From positions 1 to 41,108 of the forward strand of contig JAISMC010000181.1 of assembly GCA_031276965.1 (NCBI GenBank): a DNA stretch of 41,108 nt, given 5' to 3'. A program made the translations under genes and the position numbers. The number at the start of each line of letters is the position of its first letter. The stretch's first letter is position 1. The stretch comes from Treponema sp. (lineage in GTDB: Bacteria > Spirochaetota > Spirochaetia > Treponematales > Breznakiellaceae). The notes beneath the pieces were generated by a model, which saw only the letters and a list, made by a program, of their open reading frames with translations, did not search any database and was not told the DNA's origin. This document shows positions 8,191 through 15,819 of this stretch, one piece after another.

Positions 8191-9278
8191 TGGCGAGGAA
8201 TATGCTACGGGAAAGGGACGCTTCCCGGCAGGCGCTGTTTCAAAAACCTCAGATATACTTTACCTGTTCCACCGCAGCCAGAATGTGGCTGGTAAGTGTC
8301 TGCGCAGCCCTGGCGGTACTCCAGTCCGCCCTGGGCGATTCCTTTGCTTCACTGGCCGTCGCCCTGGCGGCGGCGGCGGCGGCGCTGATAACGGAACTGC
8401 TTATCGGCCTTAAAAAGGGCATTCCCCTCCTAAAGGACGGAAGCGCCCTGGTTACGGCCCTGGTCTTGACCCTGTTGCTGCCCAACGGCATCCATCCGGT
8501 TTTTGCCGCCCTGGGGGTGGTCTTTGCCATTGCGGTGGTTAAGCACAGCTTTGGCGGGCTGGGGACCAACTGGCTTAATCCTGCCCTGGGGGGCTGGTTT
8601 TTTGTTTATTTTTCCTGGCCCCTGGCCTTTAACCGGGCCCTTGAGAATTCCCCCCTGGCCGTTTTAACCGGCAGTCTGGGCAAGGGCATTTCCGACCCCC
8701 AGGGTTCGCCTCTGGGGATACTTAAAATAAACGGCTGGACCGGCGGTCCCTTCGATAAGATGTTCAGTTCCTTTCTTAACCAAACGATCTTTTCTTTCAG
8801 CAGGACCGAACTGCCTGATGGGTATGTGGACCTTTTCGGATCCTCCGGGCCGGGAATTATCGCCGACCGGGGCCTCTTTGTACTGCTCCTGGGGACCATT
8901 GTTATTACCGCAGTACGGGTCAGCCGCTGCTGGGTTCCGGCGGTATTTATCGGGACCTATGCCCTTCTGGTCAGGATCTTCGGCGCCCTGCCCTTGGGGG
9001 GGTCCCTGGGCGGCGGAGATGTACTTTTCGGCCTCTGTTCCGGGGGGGTCATGGCGGCGGCCTTTTTCCTTTTAGGCGATCCCGCTACAGGTCCCAAGTC
9101 CGGCGCCGGCGCCCTGACAGCGGCCTGTCTTGCGGGGACCGCCGCCTTTGTTTTCCGTTATGCAGGGCTTGAACCTTACGGCGCTTTTTTTGCCGCCGCC
9201 CTTATCAATGCCCTGACTCCCCTGATCCGGGGCCTGGAAAGCCGTATTTTCTATTCCCATAAGAGGAGGTCCCCATGA
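8190..9278 (+). CDS. rnfD: RnfD/NqrB-like membrane protein with altered flavinylation site
   Basis: A 362-residue polytopic protein starting at the ATG that overlaps the rnfC stop by one base. RnfD hallmarks are LLKDGSALVTAL (80-91), FGGLGTNWLNPALGGW (121-136) and SGGVMAAAFFLLGDP near residue 290. In RnfD/NqrB, FMN is attached to Thr in an SxAT-P-L motif. The aligned segment here is PQGSPLGILK, so Ser173 replaces the Thr and the two preceding positions are also changed. Either Ser is flavinylated or the site is dead. In Rnf, RnfD forms the ion-translocating membrane core with RnfG. The four-base overlap with the next gene shows tight coupling. Confidence 0.82.
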   Translation: MARNMLRERDASRQALFQKPQIYFTCSTAARMWLVSVCAALAVLQSALGDSFASLAVALAAAAAALITELLIGLKKGIPLLKDGSALVTALVLTLLLPNGIHPVFAALGVVFAIAVVKHSFGGLGTNWLNPALGGWFFVYFSWPLAFNRALENSPLAVLTGSLGKGISDPQGSPLGILKINGWTGGPFDKMFSSFLNQTIFSFSRTELPDGYVDLFGSSGPGIIADRGLFVLLLGTIVITAVRVSRCWVPAVFIGTYALLVRIFGALPLGGSLGGGDVLFGLCSGGVMAAAFFLLGDPATGPKSGAGALTAACLAGTAAFVFRYAGLEPYGAFFAAALINALTPLIRGLESRIFYSHKRRSP

Positions 9279-9718
9279 AGGGAAAATTCCGGACTCCGCT
9301 TTTCCGGCTTAGGGACGGGGGAATACTGTTCGGCTGGATAATAGGAATTCTGGCCGCCGGCGGCCTGATCTGGTTTTTTACCCAGCCTCTGCGGACCAGG
9401 GCCTTAATGCGCGCCGTAAACGGCGTCCTATTGAGCGCAGGAGACCCCCGGCGGCTGGCGGCTTATCTGCCTTCCCCTGCGGAACCGGAGCGCCCCCTGG
9501 GACTTTGGTACACCCGCAGTGATTCCGCCGGCAAAGCGGTGGTTTTTACCATGATGGACCATGGAATCCAGGCTTCCTTTGCGGCGATGCTCTCTCCCAA
9601 AGGAGACTTGGAGGCGTTGATCCCCCTGAGCAGCCATGCGGAACGCATCCAGGAACGCCTCGTTCCGGAATTCGTACAGCTCTATCTGCGGCGTATTGTA
9701 ACGGGGGAACAACCATGA
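9275..9718 (+). CDS. rnfG: Truncated RnfG-like protein without FMN-attachment motif
   Basis: A 147-residue protein in the rnfG position, overlapping rnfD and rnfE by four bases each. One N-terminal transmembrane helix (about 18-36) is followed by a soluble domain resembling the first half of RnfG (GLWYTRSDSAGKAVVF, then a strand-rich stretch and HAERIQERLVPEF). RnfG proteins are usually ~190-210 residues, and their C-terminal half carries the S/T-GAT motif whose Thr binds FMN covalently. That half is absent; no SGAT-like motif occurs anywhere in the protein, nor in another frame before rnfE begins. The call rests mainly on position and weak similarity. Confidence 0.6.
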   Translation: MKGKFRTPLFRLRDGGILFGWIIGILAAGGLIWFFTQPLRTRALMRAVNGVLLSAGDPRRLAAYLPSPAEPERPLGLWYTRSDSAGKAVVFTMMDHGIQASFAAMLSPKGDLEALIPLSSHAERIQERLVPEFVQLYLRRIVTGEQP

Positions 9719-10347
9719 GTCAGCGTTATCAGTCCCATGCCTTCCTGGGGTCCCATGCGCCCCTCTCTACTTTGGCCTGCGCCGGTCTTTTGATCATGGG
9801 GTCCGGCCGTACCGCCTATGCCCTGCTGATTGCTGGGGCCCTGGTCTGGGTGTATGCCCTAACCGTTCTGGTATTAACTGCGGCCAAACCGCTGCTCCCG
9901 GTCCGGGGGAAAGGAACGCTGGAAATTTTTACAGCCTCCTTTTTCGGCGCCTTCTTTCTGCTTCTCTTTTCCTTCTTTAATCCCTTTCTTTCCATGGAGC
10001 TTACCCTGCTTGTCCTTCTGGCGCCGGTATCCTGCGTTGCCTCCAAGGTATGCTCCCGTACCGGAAATCTTGATTCCGGCCCGGCAGTGGGCCGGGCGCT
10101 GCTGGAGGGACTGCTCCTGGGGCTGCTTATTCTGGGCCTGGCCCTGATCCGGGAGCCCCTGGGTTTTGGTTCCCTTTCGGTTCCCGGCGGTCCCCGGGGA
10201 ATAACGCTCTTCTTCAACTATGAGGGCCTTTATTTTCCTGTTAAGACAGCCGCCGTTTCTTCGGGGGCCCTTATCCTTCTGGGGTACGCCGTGGTTCTCT
10301 TCCGCCGCTGCAGGGGCCGGTACGTCCATTCGGAGGATGCGGAATGA
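9715..10347 (+). CDS. rnfE: RnfE/NqrD-like membrane protein
   Basis: A 210-residue, about six-helix protein. It aligns with RnfE at LACAGLLIMGSGRTA (Cys22; RnfE has LGLCPLLAVT), at APVSCVASKVC (Cys107; RnfE has VTNCIVVGRAE) and at LALIREPLGFG (RnfE has LGSLREIIGNG). In Rnf and Nqr, paired Cys from the A and E (or D and E) subunits hold an iron centre inside the membrane. The two Cys expected in this subunit are kept, plus an extra Cys113. The C-terminal tail is basic and acidic and shorter than usual. It overlaps rnfG and rnfA by four bases each. Confidence 0.75.
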   Translation: MSQRYQSHAFLGSHAPLSTLACAGLLIMGSGRTAYALLIAGALVWVYALTVLVLTAAKPLLPVRGKGTLEIFTASFFGAFFLLLFSFFNPFLSMELTLLVLLAPVSCVASKVCSRTGNLDSGPAVGRALLEGLLLGLLILGLALIREPLGFGSLSVPGGPRGITLFFNYEGLYFPVKTAAVSSGALILLGYAVVLFRRCRGRYVHSEDAE

Positions 10348-10919
10348 TCATTTCCCTGGGGATCTTCGCCGGCATGGCGGTCAATCTGATAATTCATCTG
10401 GGGCTTGGGCTTGGCGAAATAGGATCGGCGCAGTACCGTTTCCGCCATCATGTATGGGTTCAGTGGGCGGTTCTTTTTATAACTGTTTTAAGCCTCTGGT
10501 TTTTTTTCACCTATATTATTGCCCCCCTTTCCCTGGGTTTTTTGAACTATATGCTGATCTTTCCCCTATGCGCTCTGGTCTGTATGGGCCTTGAGGCCTG
10601 CGCCTTCAGGCTCTTTTTCAAAAAGGAGAAGCTTTCTCCCCTGTTCAGCGCCGCTTCCGCTTACAACGGCCTGGCGGTAAGCGCCCTGTTCCTGACCATG
10701 CACTTGGCCGCTTCCCCGGTGGAGGCGGCGGTCCTCTCCCTGTCCTTTACCGGCGGCGCCCTGCTGGCGGCGTTTATCCTCTGCGAAATAAAACGCCGGG
10801 CCTCCGTCGAAAAGGTTCCTCCCTTCTTTCGGGGCGCCCCTCTGATGTTGATCTCCGCGGGTCTCCTCTCGCTGATCTTCTCTTCCGCCGCGGTTTTCCT
10901 GCTCAGGGCCCTGCAGTAA
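10344..10919 (+). CDS. rnfA: RnfA/NqrE-like membrane protein lacking the cluster cysteines
   Basis: A 191-residue, about six-helix protein. The C-terminal FFRGAPLMLISAGLLSLIF matches the RnfA/RnfE signature FRGxxxxLIxAGLxSLxF very well. Both Cys that RnfA contributes to the intramembrane iron centre are missing: LGLC is replaced by LGLG (Gly22) and the TTNC position by SAAS (Ser105). Three other Cys (76, 80, 86) sit together in and after one membrane helix, LCALVCMGLEAC, where RnfA has none. It is the last gene of the Rnf-like run. No rnfB follows; the next gene has its own promoter. Confidence 0.75.
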   Translation: MIISLGIFAGMAVNLIIHLGLGLGEIGSAQYRFRHHVWVQWAVLFITVLSLWFFFTYIIAPLSLGFLNYMLIFPLCALVCMGLEACAFRLFFKKEKLSPLFSAASAYNGLAVSALFLTMHLAASPVEAAVLSLSFTGGALLAAFILCEIKRRASVEKVPPFFRGAPLMLISAGLLSLIFSSAAVFLLRALQ

Positions 10920-10969
10920 CCCGGACGGCGCCGTACACAGGACGGTCTGGGCGGCGGACCATTTCCGGC

Positions 10970-10998
10970 TTTTCATGGAGGGAAAAGTAGTTTAGAAT
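10970..10998 (+). promoter_or_regulatory. Promoter of the GH57 gene
   Basis: TTTTCA (10970-10975) and TAGAAT (10993-10998) are 17 bases apart. The ATG at 11008 follows after nine bases with no Shine-Dalgarno sequence, so the mRNA is probably leaderless or has a leader of very few bases. Confidence 0.45.
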
Positions 10999-11007
10999 AA
11001 CAGCCTC

Positions 11008-12981
11008 ATGAGCCGGAGTATCAGTTTGATCCTGGGCTCCCACGAACACCTTCCCCATGGAGCGGGAATCGATGAATTTGAGGAGCTCTACAGGGTACGG
11101 TTAAAGCCCTTTATCTCAACCCTTTACAGGTATCCCAAAATTCCGGCGGTCCTCCACTATTCGGGGGCGCTCCTTAACTGGCTGGAGCGGAACCATCCTG
11201 AATTTTTTCTTATCCTGGAGGACATGATATCCCCGAAGCAGGTGGAGCGATTGGGAGGCGGTTGCTATGAGCCCATGATGGCCCTAATCTCCCCGCAGGA
11301 CAGGATAAGCCAGATTGAAATGTTTACCACCTATTTGAGAAAGCAATTCGGCAAACGGCCCCAGGGATGCTGGCTCCCCGGTCTGGCCTGGGAACAGGCT
11401 ATGGTGGGAACCCTGAACTCCTGCGGTATGGTCTATACCTTTTTGGAGGATGAGACCTTCCGTTCCGCAGGGCTTGGGACGGAATCGCCGGTAATCAGCG
11501 AGGACCAGGGGAAGCTGGTTACGGTTTTTCCCCTCGCAGGAAAGCTCCGGGGGGCGTTTGCCGTGGAAAGGGCCCTTCCGGTGCTGGAAAAGTTTCGGGA
11601 CCGCTCCGGGGAGGGGGTAACTGCGGTTTTTCCGGGGCGCTTCTTTGGGGACGGGGAAAGCCCGGAGCTGAGGATACATCAGTTTTTTGAGGATCTTGCC
11701 CGTTCCGAATCGTTTATCAATTTTACCAGCCCCTCCCGGTATCTTAAAAATGCGAAGCTCCCGGTCAAGGCCTATTTTCCCGCCTCGCCGGTGCTGGGAT
11801 ACGGGAACAAAAAGGCCGGTCCGGAAGACGATCTCCCGCAGCGGAAGCCCGGACTTCTGCCCCGGCAGTTTCTGATCATCTATCCCGAGGCTAACGGCAT
11901 CTATTCCAAAATGATCTTTACCCATTCCCTTATCAACCAGCTCCGGGGCGATAAGTCCCGCAAGCGTACCGCCCAGGAGGAACTGCTCAGGGCCCAAAGT
12001 TTTGACGCGTTCTGCTATCTGGGGGACGGCGGCATCTACCGGAATATGTTGAGGAAAGCTGCCTACCGGGCCCTCCTGGGGGCGGAGAAAATAACCCGGG
12101 AGAAGGGTATATTTATCCCCTCTCTTTTGACCTTCGATTTTGATTTGGACGGCGAGGAGGAGTATCTTTTTCAGGATACGCACATGAATTGTTATGTCAA
12201 AACCAGCGGCGCAGGGATCTTTGAACTCGACTATCTCCCCAAGAACTGGAACTATCTGGATACTATGGCCCGGCGGCGGGAGCCGGATCAAGGGGAGGAA
12301 CAGCCGGTGGACGGTTACCGCCGGGGCGCTTTTTTAGACCGTCTGGTTCCCTCCGCTCTTTCCCTGGAGGATGCCCGGGCGGGCCGTTTCGAGGGCTCCC
12401 GTTTCTGCGCGCTGGAGACCTTCAAGCCGGTCCTTGTAGACCGGGTCCACGAAAAGGTCCGGTTCCGGCTTGCCCCCAAAAATCCCGCCCCCGGCGGAGA
12501 TGCGGAGGGACTGCTCTTTCCGGAGGAGACGCCGCCGCCCGAGCCCTTCGGCGGAGCGGGGCTGGAAAAAACCTACTGCCTGAACAGAAATATCCTTACG
12601 GTTCAATATACCCTTACCAACGGGGGGGAGCTTCCCCTGGATTGTACCTTTATTCCGGAGATCGATCTTTCTTTTTTTGATGATGGGGAGGCTTTTCTCC
12701 GCATCCTTGCCCTGCGGAAGGGCGTCAAAGAAAATGCCGGCGGGGCCGAAATTACCGCGGCGGAGGGCCTGGAATTTCTGGATATAAAAAACGAGGATAT
12801 TATCAGCCTCAGCATGGACCGGAGCTGCGACGTATGGCTCATCCCTATCAAAACCCGGTGCCGGATCAGGGACCGGATCACCGACCGGTATCAGTCCACC
12901 TGTATTATGCCCCGTTTCCCCCTGTCCCTGGAGCCGGGGGCATCCTGGAACGCCGAATTCAAACTGAAAATATACCATTAG
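11008..12981 (+). CDS. GH57-like 4-alpha-glucanotransferase/amylase homologue, nucleophile absent
   Basis: A 657-residue protein with the layout of Thermococcus-type GH57 glucanotransferases: an N-terminal catalytic-barrel region (1-~300), a helical middle domain, and a C-terminal beta-sandwich (from about residue 370, with FDLDGEEEYLFQDTHMN and GAGIFELDYLPKNWNYLDT, typical of the DUF1926 domain). Motif 1 (HQP in active enzymes) reads SHEHLPH (11-17). Motif 2 is GGGCYEP (83-89). Motif 3, normally WLxER with the nucleophile Glu, reads WLPGLAWE (122-129), so Gly125 and Leu126 replace Glu-Arg. An Asp-Gly-Glu (215-217) remains at the expected acid/base region. It may be non-catalytic or use another residue. 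No sugar genes flank it. Confidence 0.75.
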   Translation: MSRSISLILGSHEHLPHGAGIDEFEELYRVRLKPFISTLYRYPKIPAVLHYSGALLNWLERNHPEFFLILEDMISPKQVERLGGGCYEPMMALISPQDRISQIEMFTTYLRKQFGKRPQGCWLPGLAWEQAMVGTLNSCGMVYTFLEDETFRSAGLGTESPVISEDQGKLVTVFPLAGKLRGAFAVERALPVLEKFRDRSGEGVTAVFPGRFFGDGESPELRIHQFFEDLARSESFINFTSPSRYLKNAKLPVKAYFPASPVLGYGNKKAGPEDDLPQRKPGLLPRQFLIIYPEANGIYSKMIFTHSLINQLRGDKSRKRTAQEELLRAQSFDAFCYLGDGGIYRNMLRKAAYRALLGAEKITREKGIFIPSLLTFDFDLDGEEEYLFQDTHMNCYVKTSGAGIFELDYLPKNWNYLDTMARRREPDQGEEQPVDGYRRGAFLDRLVPSALSLEDARAGRFEGSRFCALETFKPVLVDRVHEKVRFRLAPKNPAPGGDAEGLLFPEETPPPEPFGGAGLEKTYCLNRNILTVQYTLTNGGELPLDCTFIPEIDLSFFDDGEAFLRILALRKGVKENAGGAEITAAEGLEFLDIKNEDIISLSMDRSCDVWLIPIKTRCRIRDRITDRYQSTCIMPRFPLSLEPGASWNAEFKLKIYH

Positions 12982-12991
12982 ACCAAGTGGA

Positions 12992-13021
12992 GGACGCCGC
13001 TCCATATAGGAGCCCGCGTCC
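12992..13021 (+). terminator. Hairpin downstream of the GH57 gene
   Basis: GGACGC (12992-12997) pairs with GCGTCC (13016-13021), and inside it GCTCC pairs with GGAGC around an ATATA loop. It begins ten bases after the GH57 stop. Only a short T-run (GGTTTTGGG) follows, so intrinsic termination is plausible but not textbook. Confidence 0.35.
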
Positions 13022-13100
13022 CCGGTTTTGGGCGATACGGCGAAATCTCCGGAACGCCACAGGGATCCCCCGGCGGTCCAGGAGAACTTCCGAAAGATCC

Positions 13101-13120
13101 GGAAACTGCCGGAAACTGCC
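13101..13120 (+). repeat. Tandem 10-base repeat
   Basis: GGAAACTGCC occurs twice in direct tandem at 13101-13110 and 13111-13120 in the GH57-metG gap. No function is evident. Confidence 0.7.
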
Positions 13121-13137
13121 CATATACGCGGTAGTAT

Positions 13138-13163
13138 GTAACATCTAAAACGCTAAATGTTAC
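13138..13163 (+). other. Inverted repeat in the gap before metG
   Basis: GTAACAT (13138-13144) and ATGTTAC (13157-13163) are perfect inverted 7-mers with a 12-base spacer. They mark the point where the gap switches from GC-rich to AT-rich. This could be a hairpin or a protein-binding dyad. Confidence 0.5.
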
Positions 13164-13231
13164 GAAAAGAATTTTTTACCGCAAGGGCGAAACAGGCAAA
13201 TAAGGAAAGCGAAAATACAGAAATAAGGGAG

Positions 13232-13262
13232 GCTTTCCCAAAACTTCAATTTTTGGGAAAGC
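13232..13262 (+). other. Perfect 12-bp hairpin before metG
   Basis: GCTTTCCCAAAA (13232-13243) pairs perfectly with TTTTGGGAAAGC (13251-13262) around a 7-base loop. A related TTTTGGGAAAAGCT recurs at 13333-13346 and could pair alternatively with the left arm or with AGCTTTT near 13310. The set of mutually exclusive pairings is what an RNA switch or overlapping operators would show, but no known riboswitch is recognised. Confidence 0.55.
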
Positions 13263-13359
13263 TACCTGAGATTTATATAAAAAAACGGGTTTTTTACCGA
13301 TTTGTCGTAAGCTTTTCACGAAACTAACCGGGTTTTGGGAAAAGCTCTATGTTGAGCTA

Positions 13360-13384
13360 ATTTCAAAATTTGACATTTTGAAAT
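13360..13384 (+). promoter_or_regulatory. Palindrome over a TTGACA box upstream of metG
   Basis: ATTTCAAAAT (13360-13369) and ATTTTGAAAT (13375-13384) are perfect 10-base inverted repeats around TTGAC. A consensus -35, TTGACA (13370-13375), lies at the centre, 17 bases before a poor -10 (TTGATT, 13393-13398). A repressor bound to the dyad would cover the -35. Together with the other hairpins this accounts for most of the 447-base gap; no gene was found in it. Confidence 0.45.
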
Positions 13385-13428
13385 CGCCTCTGTTGATTCG
13401 CGGCCCGCCCTTATAGTAAGGTGTAGGC

Positions 13429-15819
13429 ATGAAACGGAGACTTATTACCTCGGCGCTTCCCTATGTAAATAATGTGCCCCATCTGGGGAATTTGATTCAG
13501 GTATTGTCCGCCGATGCCTTCGCCCGGTTCTGCCGGCTCCGGGGTTACGATACCCTCTATGTGTGCGGTACCGACGAATACGGAACCGCTACGGAGAACC
13601 GGGCCGCCGAGGAGGGGATAAGTCCCCGGGAATTATGCGACCGCTACTACGCCATCCATGCCGAAATTTACCGCTGGTTTAATATCAACTTTGATAAATT
13701 CGGCAGAACTTCTACCCCCATCCAGACCGAGGTTACCCAGGATATCTTTAAAAAACTGGACGCCCGGAGTTTTATCACCGGGCACACCATAGAGCAGCTC
13801 CACTGCGCCCACTGCGGACGCTTTCTGGCGGACCGCTATGTCCGGGGTTTCTGTCCCCACTGCGGATACGCCGGCGCCCGGGGGGACCAGTGCGAGGCCT
13901 GCGGAAAGCTGCTGGACCCCACGGAACTGAAGGAGCCCCGCTGTTCAAGCTGCGGCGCCGCCCCCTCCCTGCGGGAGACCAGGCACCTTTACATCGATTT
14001 GCCCAGACTCCGGAACCGTCTTGAGGCATGGATAAAGGACGCTTCGGTTAGGGGATTCTGGGCCAACAACGCCGTTCAGATGACCGCCGCCTGGATTCGG
14101 GACGGCCTGCGGGAACGGGCCATCACCAGGGATCTTAAATGGGGAATCCCCGTTCCCAAGCCGGGCTTTGAGGACAAGGTTTTTTATGTCTGGTTCGACG
14201 CTCCCATAGGTTATATCTCCATCACCGGGAACCTGGGGGACGAACTGGCAAAAAAGACCGGGGGCTTCTCCTGGGGAGGGTCCGGCAGGACCTTCCGGGA
14301 CTGGCGTGAATTTGTTGATTACTGGTGGAAGAGCCCCGGCGAGGTGGAACTCTTCCAGTTTGTCGGCAAGGATAACATTCCCTTTCATACGGTGATCTTC
14401 CCCTCCAGCCTGCTGGGCTCTTCCGGTTCGGCGGAAAGTTCCGCCGCCGGGCCGGAAGGATGTGAGTGGACTATGCTGCACCACATGTCCAGTACCGAAT
14501 ACCTTAATTATGAAAGCGGTAAATTTTCCAAATCCAAGGGCATCGGCGTTTTCGGTACCGATGTCATGGAGACGGGGATTCCCGCGGATGTGTGGCGTTT
14601 TTACATTTTTTATAACCGTCCCGAAAAGGCGGACGCCCTTTTTACCTGGAAGGATTTTCAGGAAAAGGTGAATGGCGAGCTTATCGGCAACCTGGGGAAT
14701 CTGGTAAACCGGACCCTGTCCTTTGTAACCCGCTACTATGACGGAAAGATTCCCTGTCCGGAGGGATCTTCGCCTGATTTTTGGGCCGGGGTAAAGAGGT
14801 ACGAGGATGAGATAGCCGCCAAACTTGAACGGGCGGATCTGCGGGATGCCTTTAGGCAGATCTTCGACTTGTCCTCCTTTGCCAACAAGACCTTTCAGGA
14901 TGCGGAACCCTGGCGGATGAGGAAGGAGGACCCTCCCAAGGCGGAGGCCGTGATTCGGGATCTCTGTTATGTAGTGCGGGATTTGGCAGTTCTTATCGAA
15001 CCCTACATGCCCGCCGCCGCGGCAAAGACGGCCTCCTTTTTCGGCCTGGTCCTGGGCAGGGATCTTTCCTGGAAGGATATAGGCCAGGAGGGCGGCCTCA
15101 AGCCCGGCATAAAGATACGGAGCGAAGTACTCTTTTCCAAGCTTGAGGATGAGCTGGTGGAGGACCTGCGGGAGCGTTATTCCGGCAGCCAGAAGGAGCG
15201 GAGCGGGGCGGCGGCAGCCGCTGCGGATAAGACCGGTACGGCGGAGATCAGGGCTGTCCCGGCTTCGCCGCCGGAAAAACCGGCGCCGAAGGGCCCCGAA
15301 GAAATTGCCGCTTCCTTTGCCGCCACCCTGGATCTCCGGGTTGCGGAGATTGTAAAGATCGAGCGGCATCCCAAGGCGGATAAGCTTTACATCGAAACCC
15401 TGGAGACGGCGGCGGGAGTTACCGGCGTCCCCGAGGAGCGGGTTATCGTTTCCGGCCTGGTTCCCTTCTACAAGGAAGAGGAACTCCTGGGCAAACGGAT
15501 CATAGTGGCCTATAATCTCAAGCCGGCAAAACTCCGGGGTGTGGAAAGCCGGGGCATGCTCCTGGCCGCCTCGGATTATGGGGGCGAAGGCGGGGCCGGG
15601 CGGGTGGAAGTACTGGACGCCGCCGGCGTTCCCACGGGTACGCCGGTAAAACTGGCCGGGGCCGCCGCCGGCCAGCCTCCCGGAGAGATTGATATTGACA
15701 CCTTCTTTGCCATTCCCATCGCCGTGCGGGATCATCAGGTTGAGGCCGGAGGCCGGGCGTTGACCCTCCTGGGAGATCCCATCCGTACTAAGACGGTGGC
15801 CTCCGGCGAGGTCCGCTGA
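13429..15819 (+). CDS. metG: Methionyl-tRNA synthetase
   Basis: A 796-residue class I aminoacyl-tRNA synthetase that charges tRNA-Met. The Rossmann-fold N-terminus has the HIGH-type motif HLGN (18-21). A Cys-rich connective insert follows (CAHC, CPHC, CEAC, CSSC between about 125 and 180), giving the two-zinc-knuckle type. KFSKS at 365-369 is the KMSKS loop. After the helical anticodon-binding domain and a low-complexity Ala/Pro linker (about 585-625) comes a C-terminal EMAP/Trbp-type tRNA-binding OB domain (LDLRVAEIVKIERHPKADKLY). AAGGTG eight bases before the ATG is a good ribosome binding site. All key motifs are intact. The next gene overlaps its stop by one base. Confidence 0.95.
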   Translation: MKRRLITSALPYVNNVPHLGNLIQVLSADAFARFCRLRGYDTLYVCGTDEYGTATENRAAEEGISPRELCDRYYAIHAEIYRWFNINFDKFGRTSTPIQTEVTQDIFKKLDARSFITGHTIEQLHCAHCGRFLADRYVRGFCPHCGYAGARGDQCEACGKLLDPTELKEPRCSSCGAAPSLRETRHLYIDLPRLRNRLEAWIKDASVRGFWANNAVQMTAAWIRDGLRERAITRDLKWGIPVPKPGFEDKVFYVWFDAPIGYISITGNLGDELAKKTGGFSWGGSGRTFRDWREFVDYWWKSPGEVELFQFVGKDNIPFHTVIFPSSLLGSSGSAESSAAGPEGCEWTMLHHMSSTEYLNYESGKFSKSKGIGVFGTDVMETGIPADVWRFYIFYNRPEKADALFTWKDFQEKVNGELIGNLGNLVNRTLSFVTRYYDGKIPCPEGSSPDFWAGVKRYEDEIAAKLERADLRDAFRQIFDLSSFANKTFQDAEPWRMRKEDPPKAEAVIRDLCYVVRDLAVLIEPYMPAAAAKTASFFGLVLGRDLSWKDIGQEGGLKPGIKIRSEVLFSKLEDELVEDLRERYSGSQKERSGAAAAAADKTGTAEIRAVPASPPEKPAPKGPEEIAASFAATLDLRVAEIVKIERHPKADKLYIETLETAAGVTGVPEERVIVSGLVPFYKEEELLGKRIIVAYNLKPAKLRGVESRGMLLAASDYGGEGGAGRVEVLDAAGVPTGTPVKLAGAAAGQPPGEIDIDTFFAIPIAVRDHQVEAGGRALTLLGDPIRTKTVASGEVR

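Noticed and set aside
9275-9760. Frameshift hiding the missing half of RnfG
   Set aside because: I looked in the other frames up to and past the rnfE start and found no S/T-GAT motif; rnfE begins four bases before the RnfG stop, so there is no room for a lost C-terminus.
12982-13428. T-box, SAM riboswitch or tRNA gene in the metG leader
   Set aside because: No T-box sequence, SAM aptamer core or cloverleaf with a TTCGA-type arm could be recognised; only simple inverted repeats are visible.
13945-15735. A 596-codon open frame on the minus strand opposite metG
   Set aside because: metG on the plus strand has every family motif. The antisense frame is open because the sequence is GC-rich, and its protein shows no recognisable pattern.
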